Part shown: positions 26,901-35,098 of the stretch, piece after piece | Numbering within the stretch: position 1 is the stretch's first letter | How the letters are laid out: each line of letters starts with the position of its first letter | NCBI GenBank assembly: GCA_964600235.1 | Contig: CAZRIV010000001.1 | Coordinates: 186,001 to 250,000 of the forward strand | DNA: 64,000 nucleotides | Source of the DNA: MWEI01 sp964600235 | GTDB taxonomy: Bacteria; Desulfobacterota; Desulfomonilia; UBA1062 | Direction: 5' to 3' | Made by a program: the position numbers and the translations under genes | The notes under the pieces: model-generated | Database searches by the model: none | Told to the model about the DNA's origin: nothing | The model's input: the letters and a program-made list of their open reading frames with translations, nothing else

Positions 26901-27182
26901 TTCACCACCATGGTACCAACATCGCAGACCGTTACAGAGGAAGATCCCTGCTTTACCGGGGCCGGTTCGTTCAAGGCATACCTTTATGCTGTTGATTATC
27001 TGACAGGAGGTCTTTTGCCTGGTACAACTTATGATAAAGCGGATGAACCAAGAAAAGAGATAAGAAACCCCGTACCCCCCAAGCTCGTGGTGACGAAGAA
27101 AGGTGAATTCATACCCATCCAGCCTCCTGAGGATATTACCAAACGAAAGCCCATGGACCGTTATTTCTGGCAGAAGCGGTAG
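23916..27182 (+). CDS. pilY1: type IV pilus tip/assembly protein PilY1
   Basis: The 1088-residue exported protein has an N-terminal signal peptide (about 1-28). A von Willebrand A-like region begins near residue 45 with the metal-binding DNSGSM. The C-terminal Neisseria PilC-type beta-propeller (from about 580) includes a DDDEDGYDD calcium loop. PilY1 acts at the pilus tip in adhesion, retraction control and surface sensing. The ATG is preceded by AAAGGAG. It closes the minor pilin operon apart from one small gene. Confidence 0.93.
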   Translation: MNTLDKKNIMIGIICLLMSVALNAQADDIEIFGGRVINVPPNVLIMFDNSGSMSGSVNVRSGSTPYNSATQYDGIYLRTRVYRELNNQWETFAEIGSNEIVDSTEISCWNARNALNQYGHWQGAITINGTHPCGYYTSKNLRTGNYLNWYQTMGPVYRVKMDLAKETITELIDTTSGVRFGIMIFNSDEGGHLLAPLMSRETTAEKDALKTLINNLSPQTWTPLAETLAESGRYFARQGSWFNSGVNYNTPSTYGGSEHAILWRCQKNYIIIMTDGESTKDRNSKLWDTTYLNGKVIGDYDNDVGTLANNQHTSEYYWLDSPNHQTAYSDDGSDYLDDVAKFLYDEDLLPSTVMDSSGVSYDNSDFPKQNVITYTIGFAIDHKLLTDTADSGHGQGDYFTTQDNISLNEIFDKIIGSILALNTQYTAPVVPVNRMNKTYADNGIYLGIFAPDQNAAGLWKGNLKKFGFSDMGAILDRDGITIATNEDGSFKDGAHSAWYAVEGLEGLNIDKGGAGQVLKNQSERYFKTYKEGTGNITFTKSDITNATSNISATDMAVSTDAERNDLLDFVLARGIYNPASGSRAREWILGDIIHSQPAVLYDYANNKNVLFVGANDGLLHCFVDNDQGTDTNLGDDTVEEKWAFLPWDILPNLRYLPTPESTTYSTLGDNEHNYFVDGSPVVYKSGNNRYLTFGLRRGGTNVSTNADFTNQFYTLNINDYNSPAFAWSVKRNILAAASSTEMLGQSWATPRFCKIRQTGGSTFENVVLLSGGYDTNQDSSTPAATDSKGRAVFAVNADTGQLATTNLNTFNYSGYNKMTHCILDIKSFDDDEDGYDDTIYAPSAGGHVFAFESKKKQDGTWNGVWSKRLLFKAQTSGGKNRKFFYAPAVSREIFNGTIGEFVMIGSGDREDPNETTVTNRMYAFKNTWASPWNDNAPLTDADLINSAPLWGSALTAEEKTDLEQQIKAGNGWYFNLIDPGEKIVSTPLLYGGALYFTTMVPTSQTVTEEDPCFTGAGSFKAYLYAVDYLTGGLLPGTTYDKADEPRKEIRNPVPPKLVVTKKGEFIPIQPPEDITKRKPMDRYFWQKR

Positions 27183-27197
27183 AAGAGGGTACAACTT

Positions 27198-27638
27198 ATG
27201 GAGAGAATCATGAAAAAGACTACTACCATCTCGGTATTACTCTCGGCTCTTGTTTGCATAATGCCCCTGAGCGGATTATATGCAAGTGCGCTCTCAAACG
27301 GTCTGAACGAGTGGGACCCCAGGTCTTTCCAGGGCATTATCATGGAAGTGGGGCCCGATTATATCGTGGTTGCGGAAAAATACGTCTATATACTCGACAC
27401 CTCACTTGGCGGAAAGAAGATCAAAACCCTCATCATGGACGGCAGCGGGATTGATATGGAGAAACGTTCCCTCAAGGCGGGAAGGACAGTTCTCGTCAAG
27501 GGCGGGATGGCCTATGATGAAAAGAGAGCCGGTGATGTGCTTTTGGCTACCGAGATCTTTCTCCTTAATAGACCGCTGGATCTAAAAAATAACGAAAGTC
27601 ATCGAAAAAAATTCAATGAAAATGCTAAACCGTGGTAG
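27198..27638 (+). CDS. small exported protein of unknown function in the pilus operon
   Basis: The 146-residue product has a basic start, a hydrophobic stretch and a likely signal peptidase site near LYASA (about residue 30). A compact domain rich in Val, Ile and Gly follows. I do not recognise the family. It lies 15 bp after pilY1 and before a terminator, so it is the last gene of the pilin operon. GAGGG lies 7 nt before the ATG at 27198. An in-frame ATG at 27210 is also possible. Confidence 0.6.
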   Translation: MERIMKKTTTISVLLSALVCIMPLSGLYASALSNGLNEWDPRSFQGIIMEVGPDYIVVAEKYVYILDTSLGGKKIKTLIMDGSGIDMEKRSLKAGRTVLVKGGMAYDEKRAGDVLLATEIFLLNRPLDLKNNESHRKKFNENAKPW

Positions 27639-27662
27639 ATGATCAAATAAAGTAAACTTAAG

Positions 27663-27697
27663 AAGACGCCGGCAAGCAGACTGGCGTCTTTTATTTT
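27663..27697 (+). terminator. rho-independent terminator of the pilin operon
   Basis: AAGACGCC and GGCGTCTT form a perfect 8-bp stem with a 12-nt loop, followed by TTATTTT. It lies 25 bp after the last gene and in front of a convergent gene. Confidence 0.8.
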
Positions 27698-27741
27698 ACC
27701 AACAAGATATAGATCGTACGGATGCAGTGGTGAAAAAACCC

Positions 27742-28854
27742 TTACTGGCTTATGAGCCTTATGAAAGCAGTGTCTTCCCCCGCATGGATATCCATCCGTG
27801 AAGTCTGTTTCTGCTTAAGGTCGTCTAGTATGTCCTGAAGGTTGCCTTTGATGAGCATTGAATGACAGATGGAATGTGCCTGAATCTTCGATATGGCGAT
27901 CCTGGTGACTGAATCCATTGATCGCAGGGAATTGATCATGGCCTGGTAGGTTTCATAATCCCTTATTCCTTCTATGCAGAGACTTTTCTCTCTCAGGACA
28001 GGACTGACCGTGACAACCTTCTTTGCAATCTCAGACCTCAGCTGGTCCAGGAAGGCTGTAATGATGAGCTCATTCATGGTCCGCACATCAGCAGTGCCCT
28101 TGAGAGACATGGTGAACATATATATCTTTTGCCTTGTCCTTACATCTATGAGTGAGATATCGGCCCGCGTCTCAATATTACCCGCATCCACAGCCTTGTA
28201 GGCAATCGATCCGGTGATGACAAGGCTTGCACCCAGGCCGGCGGCCAGGGCAGACGGCCTGTCAGGACCCGCAGGCATCACGGTTACGTGCTTGGGCACA
28301 TCAGCAATGTTCTCGCCGACTGACCTGAGACGAAGAGCAAGCTGGCTCTCAAATGTCGAATAGCCGTTGGGTGCGCTTGTCGACCACCACTCTTGACGGT
28401 AGGATGGTCCGGGTCCCCTTGTAACTACAGCCAGCAGGATAAGTGGTCTCATCCCAAGCGGTGTTGTGAATGCCTGAGTTTGGAGCCATTCCTTCAGGGG
28501 GGCATCATTCATTTTTATGTCCAGGTTCAGGTATAGGATGCCGTCCTGCTGCGACCTGGATACAATCTGATACTGGATGACATCCATTGACCCCCGTGAC
28601 GAAACAAATCCTCTGAGCTTCTGGGCCAGATCTAGTGCCGAGCTTGAAGGTGAATGCTTGAGCGCCAGTTGCAGGTATGCCTTATACAGTGCGTCTTCAT
28701 AGGAGGATTTCTCGGCGATTGATATATTGCTTTCGGTAATGACGCTGATCCCTGATACGACCAGCGAAACATCGGCCCGTGCGGGGGAATGGCTGATTAA
28801 AACGACCAGAATCAGCCAGAATACCCCGCACGTACTGAGACGGGGTATTCTCAT
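27742..28854 (-). CDS. exported protein of unknown function, coupled to hfq
   Basis: The 370-residue protein has a clear signal peptide (hydrophobic residues 10-24, cleavage near SPARA-D). The mature part is soluble and mixed alpha/beta. A central segment (about 195-260, LGASLVITGSIAYKA and DVRTRQKIYMF) resembles the layout of FlgT/LpoB-like periplasmic proteins, but I would not assign it. Its start overlaps the hfq stop by 4 nt, so it is translated from the same message. Confidence 0.6.
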   Translation of the reverse strand: MRIPRLSTCGVFWLILVVLISHSPARADVSLVVSGISVITESNISIAEKSSYEDALYKAYLQLALKHSPSSSALDLAQKLRGFVSSRGSMDVIQYQIVSRSQQDGILYLNLDIKMNDAPLKEWLQTQAFTTPLGMRPLILLAVVTRGPGPSYRQEWWSTSAPNGYSTFESQLALRLRSVGENIADVPKHVTVMPAGPDRPSALAAGLGASLVITGSIAYKAVDAGNIETRADISLIDVRTRQKIYMFTMSLKGTADVRTMNELIITAFLDQLRSEIAKKVVTVSPVLREKSLCIEGIRDYETYQAMINSLRSMDSVTRIAISKIQAHSICHSMLIKGNLQDILDDLKQKQTSRMDIHAGEDTAFIRLISQ

Positions 28855-29087
28855 CCTGCGAGAAAGTCTTTCAGCTTTGAATTGATCTCCGCGGGCTCTA
28901 TCCGACCTACTGCATGTTTATAGATGAGTATCGGCTTCTCGGTCTGGATTAATATGCAGAAAGGATCAAAGCTTTTCACAAATCCTTCAACCTTGGTATT
29001 GTCAACGAGGGTGACAATAATCGGTACTCTTTCTTTCCTCGCCTGGTTCAAAAACTGGTCCTGCACGTTAAACACAACTTTTCCCAT
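28851..29087 (-). CDS. hfq: RNA chaperone Hfq
   Basis: Hfq forms a hexamer that pairs small RNAs with mRNA. The 78-residue protein has the Sm1 motif (QDQFLNQARKERVPIIVTLV), VEGFVKSFDPFCILI, and the Sm2 motif YKHAVGRIEP. The ATG at 29087 is chosen because AGGAGG lies 5 nt before it; a longer frame to 29189 has no ribosome site and no family similarity. miaA, a frequent neighbour, is absent. Confidence 0.93.
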   Translation of the reverse strand: MGKVVFNVQDQFLNQARKERVPIIVTLVDNTKVEGFVKSFDPFCILIQTEKPILIYKHAVGRIEPAEINSKLKDFLAG

Positions 29088-29178
29088 TACAACCTCCTTA
29101 TGGCGGGGGAACCATTCGTTATTACAACCATTTGTATGCTGTGCTTGTATTCCTGTCGTTTTTTCCTTATCCATATAT

Positions 29179-29206
29179 GTATTAATCATAATATCCTTTA
29201 GATCAA
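29179..29206 (-). promoter_or_regulatory. candidate sigma-70 promoter of hfq
   Basis: On the minus strand TTGATC (29201-29206) and TAATAC (29179-29184) are separated by 16 nt. The predicted transcript would have an 85-nt leader before the hfq ATG. Confidence 0.4.
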
Positions 29207-29271
29207 GTCTTTTTTATGTTAAACCACGATTTTTATAAAGAAAGGTCATTTTCCTGCGTAAGGTGATGTCC

Positions 29272-31326
29272 ATGTCAGAGGCCCCTATTAATGAAAGGGA
29301 ACGATTACAGGAACTCCGCACTATTATCGAAAGGCATAATTTTCTCTATTATGTCCTGGACTCCCCTGAGATATCAGATGGTGAATATGACGATCTCATG
29401 CGGGAGCTCATAAATATTGAGAAGGTATACCCTAGCCTCATAACACCTGACTCACCTTCTCAACGAGTTGGTGCTGCACCGCTCAAGGAGTTTCCTCCGC
29501 TCATACACCGCGTGGCCATGCTGAGCATGGACAATGCCATGGACAAGGATGAGTTGGCGGCATTCAATCAAAGGGTTCTGCGCCGGCTTGATAAGGAGGA
29601 AATTACCTATTGCTGTGAACCGAAGTTCGACGGACTTGCTGTTGAACTGATCTATGAAAATGGTATTTTTGCAAGAGGAGGAACCCGTGGGGACGGCCTC
29701 ACCGGAGAAGATGTAACCAGCAATCTTAAGACCATCAAGAGCATCCCGCTGAGGCTTAAAGGCCTTGAAAACCATGACCTGCTGGAGGTGAGGGGGGAAG
29801 TGGTTATCTTCAAGAAGGCCTTCCAGGAGTTAAACCTTGAAAGGGCCGAACAGGGTGAGCCGCTGTTTGCAAATCCGAGAAATGCCGCCGCAGGCTCCCT
29901 GCGTCAGCTTGATTCGAGAATAACCGCATCGAGATCCCTGGTTTTTTTTGCATACGGGGTATCAGATGCTTCTCAGACAGGGCATGACTCTCAGTATTCA
30001 GTACTCTCCCACCTGGGTGGCCTCGGGTTCAGGATTAATCCTGATGTAAGACTATGCACGGGGTTGAATAACGTATGGGATTTTGCACAGGAGATGCAAG
30101 CTCGAAGGGACAGCCTGCCATACGAGATCGATGGTGTTGTTATAAAGGTGGATTCGATAACATATCAGGGTTCAATAGGAATAAAGGCCAGGTCACCCAG
30201 GTGGGCAATAGCTTTCAAGTTTCCCCCCACACAGGCAACAACAATATTAAAAAAAATAGGGGTCCAGGTGGGGCGGACAGGGACGGTCACCCCGGTAGCC
30301 TTTCTCGAACCGGTACAGGTAGGCGGGGTAACGGTGAGCAGGGCTACCCTGCATAACAAGGATGAAATACTCCGCAAAGATGTTCGTGAGGGTGATACGG
30401 TTATTATCCAACGGGCAGGCGATGTGATTCCCGAGATAGTGTGCCCGGTCATCTCCAGAAGGCCCGATGATTCGAAACCCTTTGAAATGCCGGCCAGATG
30501 TCCAGTCTGCGACTCAGAACTCAGAGAATATAGAGATGATGAAGAACAAACGAAGACCAGAAAAACCGGCGGTATATTCAAGTGTGTTAATATTTCATGT
30601 CCTGCCATTGTGCGTGAGCAGATCTTCCATTTCGCCTCCAAGGAGGCACTCAATATTGATGGGCTCGGCAGAGGAATTATCCATCAGTTGGTAACAAAAG
30701 GCCTGGTGAAAGATGTCTCTGACCTGTATGCCTTAACGCGGCAGAATATCATGAGTCTGGAAGGGTTTGCCGATCTCTCCACATCAAATCTCCTTGATTC
30801 TATTGAGTCGAGCAAGTCAACAACCCTGGAACGGTTTATCTATGGACTGGGCATCTTGCATGTGGGAGCAGTGGCTTCGAAACAGCTCGCCTTACGTTTC
30901 GGTACGTTAGAAAACCTGATGGCAGCAGATTTTGAAAGCATGTTAAAAATCAAAGGCATCGGAAATGAGATCGCGACTTCTCTGAGTGATTTCTTCTCTA
31001 ACACGCAGAACCTCCTGGTCATCCGGAAGCTCCTTTCTTACGGTATCACCCTAACGAATCCGCACCAGGAGACACATGCCGCGACCTTATTAACAGGCAA
31101 ACGCATCTGTTTTACCGGTACACTTTCAAATATGACGCGATCGAGGGCAAAGGATATCGTCGAATCCATGGGGGCCGCCGTAGTGGATTCAGTAAGTAAA
31201 AAACTTGATATCCTTGTTGTTGGTATTGATGCAGGGTCGAAGCTTGATAAAGCGCAATCTCTCGGCATACAAGTGCTCGATGAAGACCAGTTTTTAAAGA
31301 TGATTCATGGGGGGATGAGAGCATGA
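29272..31326 (+). CDS. ligA: NAD-dependent DNA ligase LigA
   Basis: LigA seals nicks in DNA using NAD. The 684-residue protein has the adenylated Lys in CEPKFDGLAVE, an OB fold, a four-Cys zinc finger (CPVC and later CVNISC), helix-hairpin-helix repeats and a C-terminal BRCT domain (GKRICFTGTL onward). The length is normal. ATG 29272 follows AAGG by 9 nt. In-frame GTG 29263 and ATG 29266 are alternatives. Confidence 0.97.
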   Translation: MSEAPINERERLQELRTIIERHNFLYYVLDSPEISDGEYDDLMRELINIEKVYPSLITPDSPSQRVGAAPLKEFPPLIHRVAMLSMDNAMDKDELAAFNQRVLRRLDKEEITYCCEPKFDGLAVELIYENGIFARGGTRGDGLTGEDVTSNLKTIKSIPLRLKGLENHDLLEVRGEVVIFKKAFQELNLERAEQGEPLFANPRNAAAGSLRQLDSRITASRSLVFFAYGVSDASQTGHDSQYSVLSHLGGLGFRINPDVRLCTGLNNVWDFAQEMQARRDSLPYEIDGVVIKVDSITYQGSIGIKARSPRWAIAFKFPPTQATTILKKIGVQVGRTGTVTPVAFLEPVQVGGVTVSRATLHNKDEILRKDVREGDTVIIQRAGDVIPEIVCPVISRRPDDSKPFEMPARCPVCDSELREYRDDEEQTKTRKTGGIFKCVNISCPAIVREQIFHFASKEALNIDGLGRGIIHQLVTKGLVKDVSDLYALTRQNIMSLEGFADLSTSNLLDSIESSKSTTLERFIYGLGILHVGAVASKQLALRFGTLENLMAADFESMLKIKGIGNEIATSLSDFFSNTQNLLVIRKLLSYGITLTNPHQETHAATLLTGKRICFTGTLSNMTRSRAKDIVESMGAAVVDSVSKKLDILVVGIDAGSKLDKAQSLGIQVLDEDQFLKMIHGGMRA

Positions 31327-31598
31327 AAGCCCTTCACCTTAAGATTCGAGGCAGAGTACAAGGCGTGTGGTTCAGGGCGTCAAGCCAGGACATGGCCCGC
31401 AGGCTCAAAATCAAAGGATGGGTGCGGAACACACCCGAAGGTGATGTTGAAATGCACATCCAGGGTGAGTCGGCCCACGTGGAACAGATGCTCTCCTGGT
31501 GTCACCAGGGTCCGCCGGGGGCGAGGGTAGACAGTGTCGATATGAGCGATGCCAGGCCCGATGATGAGTATAAGGCATTCAATATACGCTACTATTGA
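31323..31598 (+). CDS. acyP: acylphosphatase
   Basis: This 91-residue enzyme hydrolyses acyl phosphates. It carries the family motifs GRVQGVWFRA (with the catalytic Arg) and GWVRNTPEGDVE (with the Asn). It overlaps the ligA stop by 4 nt, so translation is coupled. Confidence 0.93.
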   Translation: MKALHLKIRGRVQGVWFRASSQDMARRLKIKGWVRNTPEGDVEMHIQGESAHVEQMLSWCHQGPPGARVDSVDMSDARPDDEYKAFNIRYY

Positions 31599-31641
31599 TT
31601 TGCTTACATAAAGTGTGTGGAATTTCCTGCTTGCATAAGGC

Positions 31642-31665
31642 ATCCCTTTAGTATATGGGATTTTT
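31642..31665 (+). terminator. weak terminator-like hairpin after acyP
   Basis: ATCCC and GGGAT pair around a 10-nt loop and are followed by TTTTC. The stem has only 5 bp, so it may attenuate rather than stop transcription before the ribosomal protein genes. Confidence 0.4.
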
Positions 31666-31711
31666 CGCTCCTTGCTCCTTAATGGGGCTACGAATCCACA
31701 AGGAGGATTTT

Positions 31712-32089
31712 ATGAACTTTTACGAGATAATGTTCATCTTGAGTCCCGACATCGGGGAAGATGAACGGGAAAAGCTTACCACCCGCCTGAAGAGCACCAT
31801 CAGCAAAAACAAGGGTGACATCATCCGGTTCGACGACATGGGTTTCAAAAGTCTGACCTACAAAATCAAGAAGAAATCCCGTGGTCAGTTTTTTCTCATT
31901 AACCTGGAAGGTCCGGGTTCCATGGTCGCCGAGATCGAACGATTCTTAAGGATCGATGAGAATGTCATTCGATTTGTTGTTGTAAAGCTTGACAAGCACG
32001 TAACAAGACAGGATCTGGAGCCCAAGGTTGAACCCCAGCCAGAAGCGGCACCGGCACCGTCACCAGAACAGGGGGAGGTAGGAGCCTAA
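31712..32089 (+). CDS. rpsF: 30S ribosomal protein S6
   Basis: The 125-residue S6 protein starts MNFYEIMFILSPDIGEDE and continues with LTYKIKKKSRGQFFLINLEG. A Pro/Ala/Glu-rich tail, common in this phylum, ends the chain. The ATG at 31712 is preceded by AAGGAGG. A longer frame from 31655 has no support. S6 pairs with S18, encoded next. Confidence 0.97.
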   Translation: MNFYEIMFILSPDIGEDEREKLTTRLKSTISKNKGDIIRFDDMGFKSLTYKIKKKSRGQFFLINLEGPGSMVAEIERFLRIDENVIRFVVVKLDKHVTRQDLEPKVEPQPEAAPAPSPEQGEVGA

Positions 32090-32090
32090 C

Positions 32091-32348
32091 ATGCAGGAAA
32101 GATCGCCGAGAACACCATCAGGTGGCAAAAAACCGTACTATAAGAGAAAGACATGCAGATTCTGTGAAGAAAAGACATTGCCTATAGATTACAAGGCGCC
32201 TCACGTGCTCAGGGATTTCATCACCGAGCGTGGAAAGATTCTTCCGAGAAGGATCACCGGCACCTGTTCTTTCCATCAGAAGAAGCTGGCCACGGAGATA
32301 AAAAGGGCTCGGATCATGGCCCTTATTCCCTTCACCGTGCACGATTAA
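32091..32348 (+). CDS. rpsR: 30S ribosomal protein S18
   Basis: The 85-residue S18 protein has the motif KTCRFCEEK, the DYKAPHVLRDFITERGKILPRR core and a typical C-terminal basic helix. It starts 1 bp after rpsF. Its N terminus is the usual substrate of RimI, whose domain is fused to PyrK at 17274. Confidence 0.97.
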   Translation: MQERSPRTPSGGKKPYYKRKTCRFCEEKTLPIDYKAPHVLRDFITERGKILPRRITGTCSFHQKKLATEIKRARIMALIPFTVHD

Positions 32349-32352
32349 AGAC

Positions 32353-33273
32353 ATGCCCCTCATGGGTGAAGACAGGAGGACCCTGTGGATCATCATGGGG
32401 GCCTTCTTTATCTTCTCTGTCTTGATCGTCACTGTAACCGAGTTAGCCTTGCCTGCTGCAATGATTTATCCGGCAACATACTATCTCTACGCAGAACGGG
32501 TACCGTTAAGATGGCCGGCACTCGTTGCGTGCGCCCCCCTCTTGCTTTCACTCTATCCGGCATATTCATTCGGGTCCATGATATATGCAGTTCTTCTGGT
32601 ATCAGCCCTTGTCATGCATTTTTTCCTTAAAAGGGGAGACATCGGTCTTTCTGTTGCAGCGCCTTCTCTGCTTATTTTCTTCTTTGTCGCTGCCGGCATT
32701 TATTCCGCGTCTCATACCGGTGGAATAGAAGTCGGGCAGATGCTGACCAAATGGGCGTCAGATGTGACCTCCGAAATGACGAAGTTTTCCCAAGGGGCGC
32801 TATCATCTTCTGAATCCATGGAACTCAAAGAAAGCATCCAGCGTTTTCAAGTCTTGATAGTGACACTTTTCCCCGCGATAATCATATCCAGCCTTGGGGT
32901 TATCATGTGGTTGAACCTGCTGATAATATCCAAAAAATTCGGTTTAATACAAATCAAGGAATGGAAAAGTCCAGACTGGTTTGTCGCCATTTTCATTATC
33001 GCAGGCGTGCTCACACTGATTCAACATACGCTTCTGCAGACAGCGGGTTACAATCTCCTTGTAATAGCAGGGCAGGTTTATTTTCTGCAGGGCCTTGCAA
33101 TTCTCTCGGTATTCATGGATGAACGCAAGTGGCCCGGCATGATTCGGTGGCCTATTTACATTTTAATCTTGATCCAGATATATATGATGATTATTGTAGC
33201 TGGATTCGGTCTGTTTGACACCTGGTTTGACTTCAGGAAAAGGATAAGAACACCAAAAGGAGATATACAATGA
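32353..33273 (+). CDS. DUF2232 multi-pass membrane protein
   Basis: The 306-residue protein has about eight hydrophobic segments and matches the DUF2232 (YybS-like) proteins found between rpsR and rplI in many Deltaproteobacteria. It begins 4 bp after rpsR and its stop overlaps the rplI start. The function is unknown. The conserved position argues for a link with ribosome or division physiology, not tested here. Confidence 0.8.
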   Translation: MPLMGEDRRTLWIIMGAFFIFSVLIVTVTELALPAAMIYPATYYLYAERVPLRWPALVACAPLLLSLYPAYSFGSMIYAVLLVSALVMHFFLKRGDIGLSVAAPSLLIFFFVAAGIYSASHTGGIEVGQMLTKWASDVTSEMTKFSQGALSSSESMELKESIQRFQVLIVTLFPAIIISSLGVIMWLNLLIISKKFGLIQIKEWKSPDWFVAIFIIAGVLTLIQHTLLQTAGYNLLVIAGQVYFLQGLAILSVFMDERKWPGMIRWPIYILILIQIYMMIIVAGFGLFDTWFDFRKRIRTPKGDIQ

Positions 33274-33725
33274 ATGTAGTACTTTTAGAGACGATCGACG
33301 GCCTGGGCAGCGTTGGCCAGGAGGTCAAGGTGAAGGATGGCTATGCCAGGAACTTCCTTATCCCCAAAGGGATAGCGCTTCTTGCAACCGACACCAACCT
33401 CAGGGCCTTTCAGGACAAGATACAGTCACGTATCAAGTCGGAGGCCAAGTCACGAGAGCATGCAGCCAGGCTTGCAGAAGAAATGTCTGCTGTTACCCTG
33501 AAATTTACCGTGAAAACCGGCCAGGAAGGAAAGCTCTTCGGGTCCGTCACCCATTCCGATGTGTATGATGCGCTCAAGGAAAAGGGTTTTGAAGTTGATA
33601 AAAAGAAGATCATCATGACCGAGGCCATCAAGCACATAGGCACACATGATGTTGCTGTCCGCCTTTTCCCGGAAGTAACGGCACAGATCAAAGTGGAGGT
33701 ATCACCAGAGCCACAAGGCGAATAA
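33270..33725 (+). CDS. rplI: 50S ribosomal protein L9
   Basis: The 151-residue L9 protein has the N-terminal domain motif GLGSVGQEVKVKDGYARNFLIPKG, a central helix, and a C-terminal domain (EGKLFGSVTHSDVYDAL). It overlaps the DUF2232 gene by 4 nt and is preceded by AAAGGAG. Confidence 0.97.
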   Translation: MNVVLLETIDGLGSVGQEVKVKDGYARNFLIPKGIALLATDTNLRAFQDKIQSRIKSEAKSREHAARLAEEMSAVTLKFTVKTGQEGKLFGSVTHSDVYDALKEKGFEVDKKKIIMTEAIKHIGTHDVAVRLFPEVTAQIKVEVSPEPQGE

Positions 33726-33726
33726 G

Positions 33727-35076
33727 ATGGATTCATCGCCGGTCTCTCCTCCCCACAACAGGGAAGCCGAAGAGTACATTCTCGGAGGCGTTCTCCTTGA
33801 GAACTCCTCGCTCGATACCTTAACGGAGATCATCTCTCCTGCAGATTTTTATGCAGAGCGGAACCGGATCATCTTTGAAGAGATGACACGGCTCATGGAC
33901 AAAGGTCTTCCCATAGATCTTGTCTCGCTTACAGAAGCAATAGAGCAGCGTGGGAGACTGGATAAGGTAGGAGGGGTATCCTATATCTCTCTTTTGGCGG
34001 ATAATATTCCCACAGCAGCGAATATTGAATATTACGCAAAGCTTGTTCGAGACAAATCCATACTCAGATCCCTGATAACAGGTGCGGGCGAGATAATTAA
34101 ATCAGCACGGACGCCTCTCGGAGAGGTGTCTGATGTTTTAGACTCGGCCGAACAGATTATCTATGCCATCAACAAGCAGATCAAGGACAGAAAAGGCGGT
34201 CTGACCAAGATCGGTACACCGTTACATGACCTGTACCACAACCTGAGCCGTATGGCTAAGGGCGAGATCGATCAGGGGGTTGTTCCTACAGGGTTCAGCG
34301 ACCTCGACAGTCAGTTGCTCGGAGGCCTCCATAAATCCGATCTTGTAATCATTGCGGGAAGGCCCTCCATGGGCAAGACTTCGTTGGCCATCAATATCGC
34401 CCAATATGTCGCTGCCAATGAGCAGCTTCCCGTGGCCGTCTTCTCCCTTGAAATGGGTATCGAGCAGCTCGTGCTCAGGATGCTGGCGTCTGAGGCCTGG
34501 ATAAATCAGAGCCATGTGCGCTCCGCCACGTCGCTGTCCATGCTCAAAAAGGAAGACTGGAGCAAACTCCTCGAGGCTTCCGGCAAACTCTCCGAGGCCC
34601 CGCTCTATATTGATGACACCCCAGGCATTTCACCCATGGAGATCAGGGCCAAGATACGCAGGCTTGTTTCGCAGGTGGATGTTCGGATGATCGTCGTGGA
34701 TTACCTGCAGCTCATGACCATCAAGGGCCGAACCGACTCGCGGGAGCAGGAGATATCCGAGATATCCAGGACGTTGAAGGCCATTGCCAAGGAATTCAGC
34801 GTGCCCGTCATAGCGCTGAGCCAGCTCAACAGAAGGGTCGAGGAACGCGGCGATAAGCGCCCCATGATGTCCGACCTCAGAGAATCTGGTGCCATCGAGC
34901 AGGATGCGGACGTTATCTGCTTCATCTATCGCGATGACGTATACAATGGCGACAGCCCCGAGAAGGGCATCGCCGAGATCATTATCGCCAAGCACAGGAA
35001 CGGACCAACGGGCACCATCAAGCTCAAGTGGATCCCGGAAATAACAAAGTTCTGGGAGCTCGACCTAAGGCACTAG
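33727..35076 (+). CDS. dnaB: replicative DNA helicase DnaB
   Basis: The 449-residue hexameric helicase has an N-terminal helical domain (EAEEYILGGVLL) and a RecA-like motor. The motor has Walker A GRPSMGKTSLA, Walker B VVDYLQLM and DLRESGAIEQDADVI. No intein is present. It starts 1 bp after rplI and ends the ribosomal/replication operon 22 bp from a convergent sigma-factor gene. Confidence 0.97.
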   Translation: MDSSPVSPPHNREAEEYILGGVLLENSSLDTLTEIISPADFYAERNRIIFEEMTRLMDKGLPIDLVSLTEAIEQRGRLDKVGGVSYISLLADNIPTAANIEYYAKLVRDKSILRSLITGAGEIIKSARTPLGEVSDVLDSAEQIIYAINKQIKDRKGGLTKIGTPLHDLYHNLSRMAKGEIDQGVVPTGFSDLDSQLLGGLHKSDLVIIAGRPSMGKTSLAINIAQYVAANEQLPVAVFSLEMGIEQLVLRMLASEAWINQSHVRSATSLSMLKKEDWSKLLEASGKLSEAPLYIDDTPGISPMEIRAKIRRLVSQVDVRMIVVDYLQLMTIKGRTDSREQEISEISRTLKAIAKEFSVPVIALSQLNRRVEERGDKRPMMSDLRESGAIEQDADVICFIYRDDVYNGDSPEKGIAEIIIAKHRNGPTGTIKLKWIPEITKFWELDLRH

Positions 35077-35098
35077 TCCAGCAGCCTTCATAGCGTCT

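Noticed and set aside
29088..29189. 34-codon N-terminal extension of hfq
   Set aside because: No ribosome site and no similarity to Hfq; the AGGAGG before 29087 fixes the start.
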